Origin: Kerstersia similis | Lineage (GTDB): Bacteria > Pseudomonadota > Gammaproteobacteria > Burkholderiales > Burkholderiaceae_B | Reading direction: 5' to 3' | NCBI RefSeq assembly: GCF_965139615.1 | Contig: NZ_CBCSIQ010000002.1 | Span: forward strand, 186,001-250,000 | Length of the DNA: 64,000 nucleotides | Shown: in pieces, positions 36,400 to 44,987 of the stretch | Numbering within the stretch: position 1 is the stretch's first letter | Layout of the letters: each line of letters opens with the position of its first letter | Notes under the pieces: model-generated | What the model was told of the DNA's origin: nothing | What the model saw: the letters and a program-made list of their open reading frames with translations, nothing else | Database searches by the model: none | Translations under genes and position numbers: made by a program

Positions 36400-37161
36400 T
36401 TAGGCTTCTTCCGAGCCTTCTTCCTGCACTTCGACGAATTCTTCGTCAGCCTGAGCCACTTCCTCGACCAGGCCGCTCAGGCGCTGTTCGCGGCCAGCCA
36501 GCACGGCGTCAGCGATGACTTGCGAGTACAGGGCGATGGCGCGAGCGGAGTCGTCATTGCCAGGAATGACGTAGTCCACACCGTCCGGCGAGTGGTTGGT
36601 ATCGACCACGGCCACCACCGGGATGCCCAGGGCGCGTGCTTCGGCGATGGCGATCTTATGGTAGCCAACGTCGATGACAAACAGAGCATCAGGCAGGCCG
36701 CCCATATCCTTGATACCGCCGATGGACTTGTTCAGCTTGTCCAGTTCGCGTTGGAACAGCAGGCCTTCCTTCTTGCTCAGACGCTCCAGGCCGCCTTCGG
36801 CTGCCAGGACTTCCATTTCCTTCAGGCGCTTGATCGAGGTCTTGACGGTCTTGAAGTTCGTCAGCATGCCACCCAGCCAACGGCTGTCAACGTACGGCGA
36901 GCCGCTGCGCTCTGCAGCTTCGGCCACCAGCTCACGCGCAGCGCGCTTGGTGCCGACGAACAGCAGCGTACCGCCCTTGGCGGACAGCTGGCGCACGAAC
37001 TTTTCAGCTTCCTGGAACTTCTCAACCGTCTTTTCCAGGTTGATGATGTGAATCTTGTTGCGATGGCCGAAGATGTACGGAGCCATCTTGGGGTTCCAGT
37101 AACGGGTTTGGTGGCCAAAGTGGACACCGGCTTCGAGCATATCGCGCATGCTGATGGACAT
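36400..37161 (-). CDS. rpsB: 30S ribosomal protein S2
   Basis: A 253-residue S2 with the family start MRDMLEAGVHFGHQTRYWNPKMAPYIFG and the VDTNHSPDGVDYVIPGNDDSARAI block; C-terminal tail is acidic. GGAG sits 6 nt before the ATG. Upstream are a good sigma-70 promoter and a leader of about 170 nt. Confidence 0.98.
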   Translation of the reverse strand: MSISMRDMLEAGVHFGHQTRYWNPKMAPYIFGHRNKIHIINLEKTVEKFQEAEKFVRQLSAKGGTLLFVGTKRAARELVAEAAERSGSPYVDSRWLGGMLTNFKTVKTSIKRLKEMEVLAAEGGLERLSKKEGLLFQRELDKLNKSIGGIKDMGGLPDALFVIDVGYHKIAIAEARALGIPVVAVVDTNHSPDGVDYVIPGNDDSARAIALYSQVIADAVLAGREQRLSGLVEEVAQADEEFVEVQEEGSEEA

Positions 37162-37330
37162 ATGAATCTCCTAGGGTTTGGACTGGCGCCGCACCTGCAC
37201 CACGCGCCCCTTGGCGAATTCGCCGAGTTGAGGACTGCGCAGCACCCAGGTGGTACGACACGCGATTTCAGAACACCTCGCGGCATTTGTTGACAAACGC
37301 CGCCGCCCGTTCTGATGGAAAAATTGGGCA
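37162..37330 (-). promoter_or_regulatory. 5' untranslated leader of rpsB
   Basis: About 170 nt between the predicted start of transcription near 37331 and the rpsB ATG. It contains short complementary stretches and no open frame in the right position. In many bacteria S2 represses its own mRNA through such a leader; whether this one does cannot be seen from sequence alone. Confidence 0.4.
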
Positions 37331-37338
37331 AGCCCGCT

Positions 37339-37368
37339 ATTCTACTATTTTTTAGGGCGTTGCTTCAA
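37339..37368 (-). promoter_or_regulatory. Sigma-70 promoter of rpsB-tsf
   Basis: On the minus strand, TTGAAG (37363-37368) and TAGAAT (37339-37344) are separated by 18 bp, close to the -35 and -10 consensus, in an AT-rich stretch right downstream of the neighbouring nuclease-like gene's stop. Confidence 0.65.
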
Positions 37369-37405
37369 GCAGCAATACAGGGTACACGGCAAGCGCTCAG
37401 ACGCA

Positions 37406-38746
37406 TCAATGCCGCGGCAGCAATTCTTCGAGGGAACGGGTACTGATAACACGGGTCAGGCAATCCTGCAGGCCCGCCTGATCCATGGCCCCCAACTGCT
37501 CCAGGACGTTTTCAGGCAAGCTGCCAAAGCGTTGCTCCAGCAAGCAACGTACAGCTTCCCGCAGTCCTTCGACCCTACCTTCGACCCTACCTTCGACTTT
37601 GCCTTCGATCTTACCTTCTGCTTTGCCGGCAACCCGGCCTTCCAAACGCCCGCGTCCTATTGCAACTCGTTCAACACTGGTCAGATATGCCATGCTTGAG
37701 ACTCCCTGGGTTTCGATTTGCTGAAATGCCTGGACAAACTGCAGATCCAGCACAGGCGGTAAAACCATCGCACTATCCAGAAAGGCGAATAGCCGATGAA
37801 AATCCGCCGGGTCGTAGCCATGAGCGTATAGCTGCCGCAGCAAACTTACTTTACGTTGCAGGCGATCCACCGGCGTCGCTTGCCGGGTCGCCTCCAGTTC
37901 CACCTGCATGAACCAGGCAAATGGGTTCCGTTGCGCCTGTGCCGCCAACTCCTCTTCACGCCCGCGCCAGCTCTGCAAATGTAGCATCGGCAGTGAAAAA
38001 TCGAGGCTAAGAAAATTCTCTCCCAGCGGGACGTACTGGTATCGCAAGCGCTCCATCACCGGCCGGCCACGCGTAATGACGGCTAGCTGCACAACCGGCT
38101 GCTCAGGGTATTTTTCTCGCAAGCGAACAAAATACTCGAACATACGCTCGCTGAACCCGGCCTGCAGTCGTGCCTGAACCTCCAGGTGCAGCAACAGGGA
38201 CACGCCCTCACCGCTGGACAAACGCACGGCCAACAACTTGTCCACGTAGCGGCGATTGCGTCGCCTGCCTGCCATCAGACTCTTCAGCTCCTTATCCAGG
38301 AACACTGGAGATTGGCTCCAATCTATCAGAGCGTGCAGAGCGGGCCACAGCAATGAGACACAATGCTGGAAATACACATCCAGCGCGTCTTTCCAGCGGC
38401 CATCAGCATCCACGCGCGAGACCACGGGGATTTCCTGGAGCAGCCTTTCCGCCTCACAATGCAACTGCCCCGATGCCCTGGCATGACTGGTGGGATCATC
38501 AAGGTCATGAGCCAAAGGCACGCGTGCTGCATCAACACCGTACGGTGGCGGCTGTTGTCCTCGGAAAAACAACAAGGGAACGGGATCCGGCTCCAGACCC
38601 AGACAAGGACCCTGTCTTTTCCAAATACGTTCCTGGTCTTGCATGTCCGACAAGCGCCCGATGCGCTCAAACCGGTACTTCTGCATGCTCGACCATAACC
38701 CATGACGATCCAGAAACTCGGGTTCTGACACGCCAGCAACGTACAT
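37406..38746 (-). CDS. Rpn family recombination-promoting nuclease/putative transposase-like protein
   Basis: A 446-residue protein; GGAG is 6 nt before the ATG. Residues of about 115-200 (WKDALDVYFQHCVSLLWPALHALIDW...GEGVSLLLHLEVQ) carry the PD-(D/E)XK nuclease pattern of the Rpn/YhgA-like group: Asp in an early strand and an LHLEVQ core. The C-terminal part has EG[KR]x repeats at about residues 370-395 (AEGKIEGKVEGRVEGRVEG), encoded by a 12-bp tandem repeat, then a helical tail. Rpn proteins in E. coli are DNA nucleases that promote recA-independent recombination; some act in phage defence. It lies at the edge of the accessory block beside rpsB. Confidence 0.78.
   Translation of the reverse strand: MYVAGVSEPEFLDRHGLWSSMQKYRFERIGRLSDMQDQERIWKRQGPCLGLEPDPVPLLFFRGQQPPPYGVDAARVPLAHDLDDPTSHARASGQLHCEAERLLQEIPVVSRVDADGRWKDALDVYFQHCVSLLWPALHALIDWSQSPVFLDKELKSLMAGRRRNRRYVDKLLAVRLSSGEGVSLLLHLEVQARLQAGFSERMFEYFVRLREKYPEQPVVQLAVITRGRPVMERLRYQYVPLGENFLSLDFSLPMLHLQSWRGREEELAAQAQRNPFAWFMQVELEATRQATPVDRLQRKVSLLRQLYAHGYDPADFHRLFAFLDSAMVLPPVLDLQFVQAFQQIETQGVSSMAYLTSVERVAIGRGRLEGRVAGKAEGKIEGKVEGRVEGRVEGLREAVRCLLEQRFGSLPENVLEQLGAMDQAGLQDCLTRVISTRSLEELLPRH
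37566..37637. repeat. 12-bp tandem repeat inside the Rpn-like gene
   Basis: Units of 12 bp: CCTTCGACCCTA twice in a row (37566 and 37578), then CCTTCGACTTTG, CCTTCGATCTTA, CCTTCTGCTTTG and a degenerate CCGGCAACCCGG. Each unit encodes a four-residue EG[KR][VI]-type repeat, so gain or loss of units keeps the frame and would change only the linker length. Confidence 0.85.
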
Positions 38747-38932
38747 GGCAAACTCCGTGAGAGATTGCTTGCCAGCCTAATCTCGCATCATGCTTTTGCC
38801 TATCCTGGGGCGTGACTTAATCAGCACATCTGGCGCCGACGGCCCAATTGAACGGAAGCCACCACTGTCGTACAGATTGGGTCTGCCTTCAACCCAACCG
38901 TACGGCGCACACAGGGCGACAAAGCCACAACA

Positions 38933-38966
38933 CCCAACTGGCCACCGGTAAGGTCGCCAGTTGGGG
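38933..38966 (-). terminator. Hairpin downstream of the secreted unknown gene at 38976
   Basis: A perfect 10-bp stem CCCAACTGGC (38933-38942) with GCCAGTTGGG (38956-38965), 10 bp after the stop on the minus strand, followed by a modest T-rich TGTTGTGG sequence. Probably a terminator. Confidence 0.65.
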
Positions 38967-38975
38967 ATGTCAACG

Positions 38976-40511
38976 TCAGTGAGTGGTGTAGCTGTACTTC
39001 TCGACGGCGTTGCATGCAGCACCATTGAGCGTACCGCCGACGCTGTACAGCTGCTCTGACCAGATCGAGGTCAGGTACAAGGTATTGCCCGCCCCTTTGA
39101 TCAGATTGCTGCTCAGGCATTCCGTTGCCAGCGCGCCGACCCTGGCAGGCATGGGCAGAGAGACATCCACTTCCACGATTTCCTGCCCGATACGGTCGTT
39201 GAAGAACAGGCGGTTGCCATCAAGCACCAGTTCTACCGGCTGCACGGCAGGAATATCCGTCACTTTGGTCAGGACATATTCCTGATTGACCGGGTCGTAG
39301 GCGCTGACATCATAGATGTACAAGCCAGCGCCGAATGCTGCCGCAGCCGTTGCAAAAGCGCTTTGGTAGGCAGCCAGCGTACTTGCATCAGGAGCATCCG
39401 GAACCGTCATCAATTCATCCGGATCCCAATCGCGGCTGTTCAAGGCATAGATGCGCGTCGGCTCACCGCTGGCATTTTCCTGCACCACCATATTCAGGAA
39501 ACTGATGGGCTGGGTCGGCGCGCTGCCCGACGCGAAGCTGAAGTCCACGATATCGTCAGGCGTTCCATTATTCAGCGTAATGCGCCGGAAGCCACTGCCC
39601 CCGGTGTAAGTGGCATGAGGCGTGACATAGATCGCGTGACCGCTGGTCGCATTGGGAATGACTGGAGCGACGCTGGGGTTCAACAGATTCGTCACACCAT
39701 CCACCAGATCTGGGCTGAATTTTTTGAGTTCAAGCAAGGCGTTGGGATCATGAATATCCTCTTCATCACCCCGCAAGGCAGCAATGACCTTGGCGCTATC
39801 CGGACTGTATTTGATCAGCCGGCTGCGGGTGATTTGCCCCACGGCCAGGGAGTCCGGGTTGCATACCCCGCTGGCGCTGGCCATCGTTCCCGGCGAATTC
39901 AGGTTCCAGCGCAGGACTTTACCCAGGAAGGTCAGGCCGCCAACCAGTTCGCCACGGCTGGCGGAGTAGTCCATGCCATGCAGTGGCTGGAGAAAGGCTG
40001 TCCAGGTGCTGGCATTCCAATCAGGACGAGCCGGATTAACAGGGCGAGGCTGGGGACCAAATTCCTCCAGAATTTCCACTCGCTTCAGGAAGAGCTGGCG
40101 CTCGCTGGCTGTCGGCAATACATACGGCGCGCATGCCGGAAATGCCCATAGCTGCGTCTGGCTGGCATCGTTGGCACTGTCTGGAATACGCAAGAAGGCG
40201 GGATAACCGGTAATGTCATACGCAAAGCCCTCCTCTGTATTTGGCGCTGGCTGAAGAATATTGTCCTCGTCCAGCCGCGGAGCTGTATTTCCCGGATCAT
40301 CCGCACGCGTCGCAAAAAACGCGACATAGACGGCATTCCCCATGCCATTTCCTACTTCACTGCCCACGTGCACCATTTGGTAAGGCTTATCCGCCGGCTT
40401 GGCACCGGAATAGACCTTGCCTACCTTGGTGATGCCTGCCTGGGCGCCACCTGCCGCCAGCAAGCCTGCCAATACGGATAGAACCACTGCCTTGCAATTC
40501 ATGACCTTCAT
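38976..40511 (-). CDS. Secreted protein of unknown function (about 511 residues)
   Basis: The ATG at 40511 has GGAG 8 nt upstream; a second ATG at 40502 is possible. The protein opens with a signal peptide (KAVVLSVLAGLLAAGGAQA, cut before GITK). The mature part is rich in beta-type segments and Asp/Asn/Pro turns, with sequences such as KPYQMVHVGSEVGNGMGNAVYVAFF, RSRLIKYSPDSAKVIAAL, GLYIYDVSAYDPVNQEYVLTKV and NRLFFNDRIGQEIVEVDV that look like beta-propeller blades. Four cysteines are scattered. I do not recognise the family. It lies downstream of the four-repeat lipoprotein gene but with a 312-bp gap holding a perfect inverted repeat, so it likely has its own promoter. Confidence 0.7.
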   Translation of the reverse strand: MKVMNCKAVVLSVLAGLLAAGGAQAGITKVGKVYSGAKPADKPYQMVHVGSEVGNGMGNAVYVAFFATRADDPGNTAPRLDEDNILQPAPNTEEGFAYDITGYPAFLRIPDSANDASQTQLWAFPACAPYVLPTASERQLFLKRVEILEEFGPQPRPVNPARPDWNASTWTAFLQPLHGMDYSASRGELVGGLTFLGKVLRWNLNSPGTMASASGVCNPDSLAVGQITRSRLIKYSPDSAKVIAALRGDEEDIHDPNALLELKKFSPDLVDGVTNLLNPSVAPVIPNATSGHAIYVTPHATYTGGSGFRRITLNNGTPDDIVDFSFASGSAPTQPISFLNMVVQENASGEPTRIYALNSRDWDPDELMTVPDAPDASTLAAYQSAFATAAAAFGAGLYIYDVSAYDPVNQEYVLTKVTDIPAVQPVELVLDGNRLFFNDRIGQEIVEVDVSLPMPARVGALATECLSSNLIKGAGNTLYLTSIWSEQLYSVGGTLNGAACNAVEKYSYTTH

Positions 40512-40823
40512 GATGACTGCTCCATAGAGAGATAACACCATGCCGGGAAACAGGCGGGCCTGACTCCGTCCGCCGACGGGACTGCGGCTGCTGCCATGGC
40601 ATCCGACTGATATCCGTCAGGCGGGGGGATGCCGATATAGATAAAAATAACAATGAGTCGTATTTTTATCATTTTATAAACCAGAAGTATTGGAAGGCAC
40701 TGATACAGGGCAGGTTATTGAAGAATTTACTTTAATAAGATGGTCTGACCGCCAGAAGCAGGCTTGGCGGCCCCAAACCTGCTTCCATGTGCGCCAAGGT
40801 TTTCAGAAATACCTAACAGGCGT
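40512..40823. other. 312-bp gap between two exported-protein genes, with operator-like and hairpin sequences
   Basis: No gene. It holds a perfect AT-rich inverted repeat at 40640-40670 in front of the 511-residue protein gene, and a hairpin GAAGCAGG/CCTGCTTC at 40755-40785 (inner TTGG/CCAA) after the four-repeat lipoprotein gene, which may end that transcript although no T-run follows. Confidence 0.5.
40640..40670. promoter_or_regulatory. Perfect 10-bp inverted repeat upstream of secreted unknown gene
   Basis: GATAAAAATA (40640-40649) and TATTTTTATC (40661-40670) flank an 11-bp spacer, 129 bp upstream of the start codon. Symmetry and AT content suggest a repressor or activator site. It resembles Fur half sites only loosely. 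Confidence 0.5.
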
Positions 40824-43550
40824 TCAGTCCGATCCCAGCACAGGCGCATCCAATGCGTCAGAGCCGAACATCAGGCCATATGCCACCCCTTTTGATCCAT
40901 CTTTCGAATCCAGGTAATAGCGGTACGCCATGACGGCTTCGTTGGTATCGGTCAGGAATAAGGCGGAATCGGCATGTCCGCCCTCTCCCCAACCGCTGGT
41001 GAAGGAAAAGCCGCGATTGCCGCCCGCTTGAACTCCCTGATGGTTGCGAGCATAAAACGCGCCGTTCTCATAGCCGTAGGCCTGAACACCCGCAGCTCCA
41101 GCCGGATTGTCACTATGCCGGCAGGCTTGCACCGAGCGCGTCAATGCAAAATCGTTGAATGACAGATTGGTGAATCTGTACTTCAGCACTTCGCCGGTTA
41201 CGATCAGCCCGCGCACAATCAGATGCGGCATGTCGCGACGAAACTCAGCGGCGTTATCCATGTTGTAACCAGGATGAAAGTCTCCGGTGTCCCTATTGCG
41301 GTACGCCCCATCTACATAGAAATAGTCTTCGCATAAAAAGTAGGCCTGCCCTGCGACCCCTTGCCAAGCCATGACGTCTCGCGGCAAATAAGCATATCGG
41401 TTGATGCGCGTTGGCCATCCGATGCGGGTTTTCATCGGCGCAGCATTACTGGCATGTGCAAGCGCTACATAACTATTTCCAGACGTAAACGTCCCGGCCC
41501 ACGGACCATCTGTCTGCTGCCAGACGGCATTCTGTTGCCCATGGGCGGCCGGTGCGCTCTCCAGAGCAATACCCCGGCCGGACTTACCACCTGCCTTGTC
41601 ATTCAGATGAAAGGCATAGGCGATCACCAGGCTGTTGTCTTCATCCAGATAGAAATCCGCGTGGCCCGAAAGCCCATTGCGATTGAAATTGCCCTGGGCA
41701 TCTAGCGGACTTTTCAGCGGTGTGCCTATGCCGCTCAGCACGGCATATACCGCGCCGTCCGCGACCTCGAAGGTCAAGTCCAGGTTGGTCGTTATCCGGT
41801 TGCAGGTATTCATCACATGCCGGACATCCTTGGTACTACGCCCCAGCCGTCCGGCCGCATCCAGTTTGCGCAAGCTATCGTGCAGCAAAAAGGTGGTATT
41901 GGCATCCAGCTGGCTGTCCATTTCAAGCGGCCAGTCACTCATCATGGTATCCATGTCGCACACGGCAAAAGCCACATCCTTGTAGGCCACGCTGCGCGTC
42001 ACTCGGCGAAACTCACCTGTCTCATCCTGGGGCCGGAACCAGGCCAGCTTGTTGAAGCGCCGTGCCGCCGCGTAGGGCTTGCTGCTGCCGTCTGCCTCCA
42101 CGGAATGCCAATGAGGCGTCCGGGTGAAATCGGTGGACACGATTTCACCGGGTGCATTGGTACGCAGCCCCACATGGCTGCCTGAAGCATCACGGTAGCG
42201 GTATAGAGCCAGCAAATGGCCTTGCCGGTTATGGAAAAGGCGCACTTTGCCAGACGCAGCGGCATCCCCGAAGCTGCCATCCTCAGCAACGTCATAGCTT
42301 TTTTGCTGACCAATGAGGACTTGTGTACGCTGGTTGCTTACCTTCACCTGCAATGCCATTTCATTGCCAGGCTGGCAGCCGTCCAGCGCACGCGCCAGAT
42401 TTGCATCAGCGACAGCTGCCGCTTGTGGCGCCAGTGCCTGAGCATGGCGCAGATAGAACACCTGATTATCCGCCAGCGCAGGCTGGCCAGGGTCCGCCAC
42501 CAAATAATTGGCCGGCTGGCTGCAGGCCACATATGCGATATCAGCAATTCCCTGGGCATAGCTGGCATCGCTCCCCACGGGTAGCCGCGTGGGCGACAAG
42601 GGTTCCATGGCGTGTTCCAGCATATAGCCCAATGGCTGCCGATCAGCACCCAGCACCGGGTGATAATCCAGCAAGGTGCGTTGCAGCTGCGCATTCCAGG
42701 ATTGATAACCGCTGGTATAGCGATTACTGACACCGGCACTCTGCGCGCCCTGCCCCTGGTCGAACAGCACGACACGCCCGAATTTACTGCTGCCCCTGTC
42801 CAGATAATGCATGGAGATGACGGCTGCCAGCTGGCCGCTTTGCGGATGGCGGTAAAACTGCACATACCCACTGTTCTGGCCGCGGTTTTCATAACCGTAG
42901 CTGCCTGAATAACGGCCATCCGCGTCTATGGCATAACTGCCGAATTTCAATACGCCGGCAACATTGGTAATGCGGCGGCCGAGGTAGCCGCTGTCTTCGG
43001 TGCTCAAGGCCGCCGCATCGTCGCAACTGACCAGCAAAGGGTCGGCCAAGGTAAAGTCCGGCGGCAAGTCACCCGCGGCAATCGGCGGACCATAGGCCAA
43101 TATGGCGTTCTGCTTTGCCGTTGTCGAGTTGACGCGGGTACTGGATCCGCACAGCGTATAGACCAATCCCGGCAGTCCGGCATATTCCCGGACGCCTTCT
43201 ACCTTGCCGCTGCCAGTTTTTGAAAATTCGATGGGACGGCCTGCATCTTCTTCATCGAAGCTGAGTTCGTAAGCGCGCGCCACGCCCTGGGCATCGTAAA
43301 GATCCCTGGGCTCAAAGACACTGTGCCAACCTTCATACTGCGAGCTTTCAATGGCCAGATCGTTATTCTCTGGATCGCTGACGCTGCAAGCCTGCAATAA
43401 GCAGCAGACCAGCAGAAGGCCCATGGATCGTTTGAAATTTGGCTGCAAGCGGGCCTTGTCGCTCAAGTAAGCCATGGAGGAAAGCCATTCAGGTGTGCCG
43501 AGCCGCCGGGCACGCGACCGCACACGCCCCGGCAGAGAAAGATGAACCAT
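40824..43550 (-). CDS. Large lipoprotein of unknown function with four repeats, each with a cysteine pair
   Basis: About 908 residues from the ATG at 43550, which has GGAG 8 nt upstream. An unusually long basic n-region of about 40 residues precedes the hydrophobic core and lipobox LLQAC (lipid Cys55). The mature protein has eight other cysteines, at about 134/176, 343/392, 531/583 and 740/810: four pairs whose first members are 209, 188 and 209 residues apart. Each first Cys follows a similar strand (VYTLC, AYVAC, AFAVC, AYFLC) and each repeat ends with a related block, e.g. LVIAYAFHLNDKAGGKSGRGIAL and AVMAYRYYLDSKDGSKGVAYGLM. Family unknown to me. The gene follows another lipoprotein gene by 84 bp, so both are likely one operon. 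Confidence 0.75.
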   Translation of the reverse strand: MVHLSLPGRVRSRARRLGTPEWLSSMAYLSDKARLQPNFKRSMGLLLVCCLLQACSVSDPENNDLAIESSQYEGWHSVFEPRDLYDAQGVARAYELSFDEEDAGRPIEFSKTGSGKVEGVREYAGLPGLVYTLCGSSTRVNSTTAKQNAILAYGPPIAAGDLPPDFTLADPLLVSCDDAAALSTEDSGYLGRRITNVAGVLKFGSYAIDADGRYSGSYGYENRGQNSGYVQFYRHPQSGQLAAVISMHYLDRGSSKFGRVVLFDQGQGAQSAGVSNRYTSGYQSWNAQLQRTLLDYHPVLGADRQPLGYMLEHAMEPLSPTRLPVGSDASYAQGIADIAYVACSQPANYLVADPGQPALADNQVFYLRHAQALAPQAAAVADANLARALDGCQPGNEMALQVKVSNQRTQVLIGQQKSYDVAEDGSFGDAAASGKVRLFHNRQGHLLALYRYRDASGSHVGLRTNAPGEIVSTDFTRTPHWHSVEADGSSKPYAAARRFNKLAWFRPQDETGEFRRVTRSVAYKDVAFAVCDMDTMMSDWPLEMDSQLDANTTFLLHDSLRKLDAAGRLGRSTKDVRHVMNTCNRITTNLDLTFEVADGAVYAVLSGIGTPLKSPLDAQGNFNRNGLSGHADFYLDEDNSLVIAYAFHLNDKAGGKSGRGIALESAPAAHGQQNAVWQQTDGPWAGTFTSGNSYVALAHASNAAPMKTRIGWPTRINRYAYLPRDVMAWQGVAGQAYFLCEDYFYVDGAYRNRDTGDFHPGYNMDNAAEFRRDMPHLIVRGLIVTGEVLKYRFTNLSFNDFALTRSVQACRHSDNPAGAAGVQAYGYENGAFYARNHQGVQAGGNRGFSFTSGWGEGGHADSALFLTDTNEAVMAYRYYLDSKDGSKGVAYGLMFGSDALDAPVLGSD

Positions 43551-43634
43551 TTTGTATTCTCCGTGCACCGCTGTAGCCACCGTGGCAAGCGGCGCCTGAT
43601 ACCGAAAGGCCGATGCCTTCCGGCCTGCGTCTGC

Positions 43635-44909
43635 TTAGTGCATCCGTGGTACCAGTCGGCCTTGCTCCAGGCTCAACTCAGGGTCATAACGCTTGTTCAA
43701 TTCATTGGTCACGGATTGCATCCAGTGCCTGGCCGAGCCGAATGTCAACGAATTGTGTCTTCCGGTATAGGACCAGACGGCATTTTTTGTATAAGTTGCC
43801 AGACTGGATAGATTCGATATGTCCACCGCCTCGTAGGCCGCCCATTGTTCCTGTATGTCCGTATATTTTTTTGTCACCAATGAAATGTAACGATCGGTGT
43901 TCGGGTCTTGTGCAGCATTCTGAATATATTCATTAAGAAAGGCCACGCCTTCCGCCAGGCTGGGATTATTGATTGTTGTTTCAGTTGGCACATTGATGAC
44001 AAACCAATCATTTTCCTTCCATTGAACCAGGCATTGCATGCTTTCCGTACGTACATTGGGCACCTTGGTACCTTTCTTCGCAATGGAAAAACGATTCTGA
44101 CACATCATGGGGTAAGTTTTGTTTGTTTCCTCCAGTACATCAGAGTCGTAAATCATAAAGCCTGTATATACAAAATCTCCCAGAGAGAAGTCGGTTCCAT
44201 TGCTGCCAGAATAATTATTATTCCAATCACCCTGGGTAAAATAACGCCCATACAATGAATACCCTTCCCGTGAATTGTCGGCTGCATCAGTTTTGAATAA
44301 GATAGCCTCATCAATTGCCCAGCCATCCCGAAATACACTAGGGGTCCGTGATAATTGCCTAACATCTTGCGATAGGATGATGAAAGGTAAATTCAGGTAG
44401 GTTTCATTTACCCCTTCTGATTCATTTTGTTTTCTTTGAACGCGCGGATAGCCTACTAATATGGCACCGTAATCTGCGACGAAGGCACGGCCTGACTCAT
44501 CAAGCTTCAATGCGGAGTCCCGCGTTTCATAAAAAAATGGGATTCCTGCTGTCTTTAAAGCAGGATATGGCATTTCATAATATCCATCAGGATAAACAAA
44601 AGGGGCATAGATATTTAAATCCGCAGGAATGCAATCCTCTCCGCATGTCACAAGCTTCGGCGGATTAATATAAGAATCCAGCGTCCAATCCCCCAGCTTG
44701 CTGATATTCCCCACCCCCAGTTGCTCGACGCAATTGCCAACAACGTTTTTGCAGGCACCCACACTGACAGGGGCTTCTGGTTCCGGTTTTCCCGGTTCCT
44801 CCGTACCCGGCCCGATAGGGTTGGCGGTATCACTATCGCCACCGCCTCCGCAGCCATATAGAGCCACTGCCGCCACACTGGCAAGCGCCAACCGGGTGAA
44901 ATAAGACAT
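43635..44909 (-). CDS. Lipoprotein of unknown function, low G+C gene
   Basis: About 424 residues from the ATG at 44909 (MSYFTRLALASVAAVALYGC), with GGAG 8 nt upstream. Lipobox LYGC with lipid Cys20, then GGGG and a Pro/Glu-rich linker (TEEPGKPEPEAP), as in lipoproteins held away from the membrane or on the cell surface. Six further cysteines, including two close pairs (ACKNVVGNC, TCGEDC). Rich in Tyr, Asn and Asp; no motif I recognise. Base composition is unlike the neighbours: 46 of 120 bases (38 percent) at 44101-44220 are G or C, against 76 of 120 in a glnD stretch, a sign of transfer. First gene of the pair with the four-repeat lipoprotein; Fur-like and palindromic sites precede it. Confidence 0.72.
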   Translation of the reverse strand: MSYFTRLALASVAAVALYGCGGGGDSDTANPIGPGTEEPGKPEPEAPVSVGACKNVVGNCVEQLGVGNISKLGDWTLDSYINPPKLVTCGEDCIPADLNIYAPFVYPDGYYEMPYPALKTAGIPFFYETRDSALKLDESGRAFVADYGAILVGYPRVQRKQNESEGVNETYLNLPFIILSQDVRQLSRTPSVFRDGWAIDEAILFKTDAADNSREGYSLYGRYFTQGDWNNNYSGSNGTDFSLGDFVYTGFMIYDSDVLEETNKTYPMMCQNRFSIAKKGTKVPNVRTESMQCLVQWKENDWFVINVPTETTINNPSLAEGVAFLNEYIQNAAQDPNTDRYISLVTKKYTDIQEQWAAYEAVDISNLSSLATYTKNAVWSYTGRHNSLTFGSARHWMQSVTNELNKRYDPELSLEQGRLVPRMH

Positions 44910-44975
44910 TTCGAGTTCTCCAAAAGGATTTCCAGCCGCAGGCGGATCCGGCCTACGGACGTCACAACGAAATGC

Positions 44976-44987
44976 ATTATCATTATT
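44976..44987. promoter_or_regulatory. Candidate Fur box upstream of the low-G+C lipoprotein operon
   Basis: ATTATCATTATT is two adjacent Fur hexamers (ATTATC exact, ATTATT one mismatch); on the other strand it reads AATAATGATAAT. It is 67 bp upstream of the start codon, a fitting place for iron repression. Confidence 0.5.

Noticed and set aside
37566..37637. CRISPR-like or microsatellite array
   Set aside because: Units are 12 bp, contiguous, without spacers, and in frame with the Rpn-like protein, so it is a coding tandem repeat.
38777..39120. Small open frames downstream of the 511-residue secreted protein
   Set aside because: They overlap the real gene's 3' end or the terminator hairpin and have no ribosome sites.
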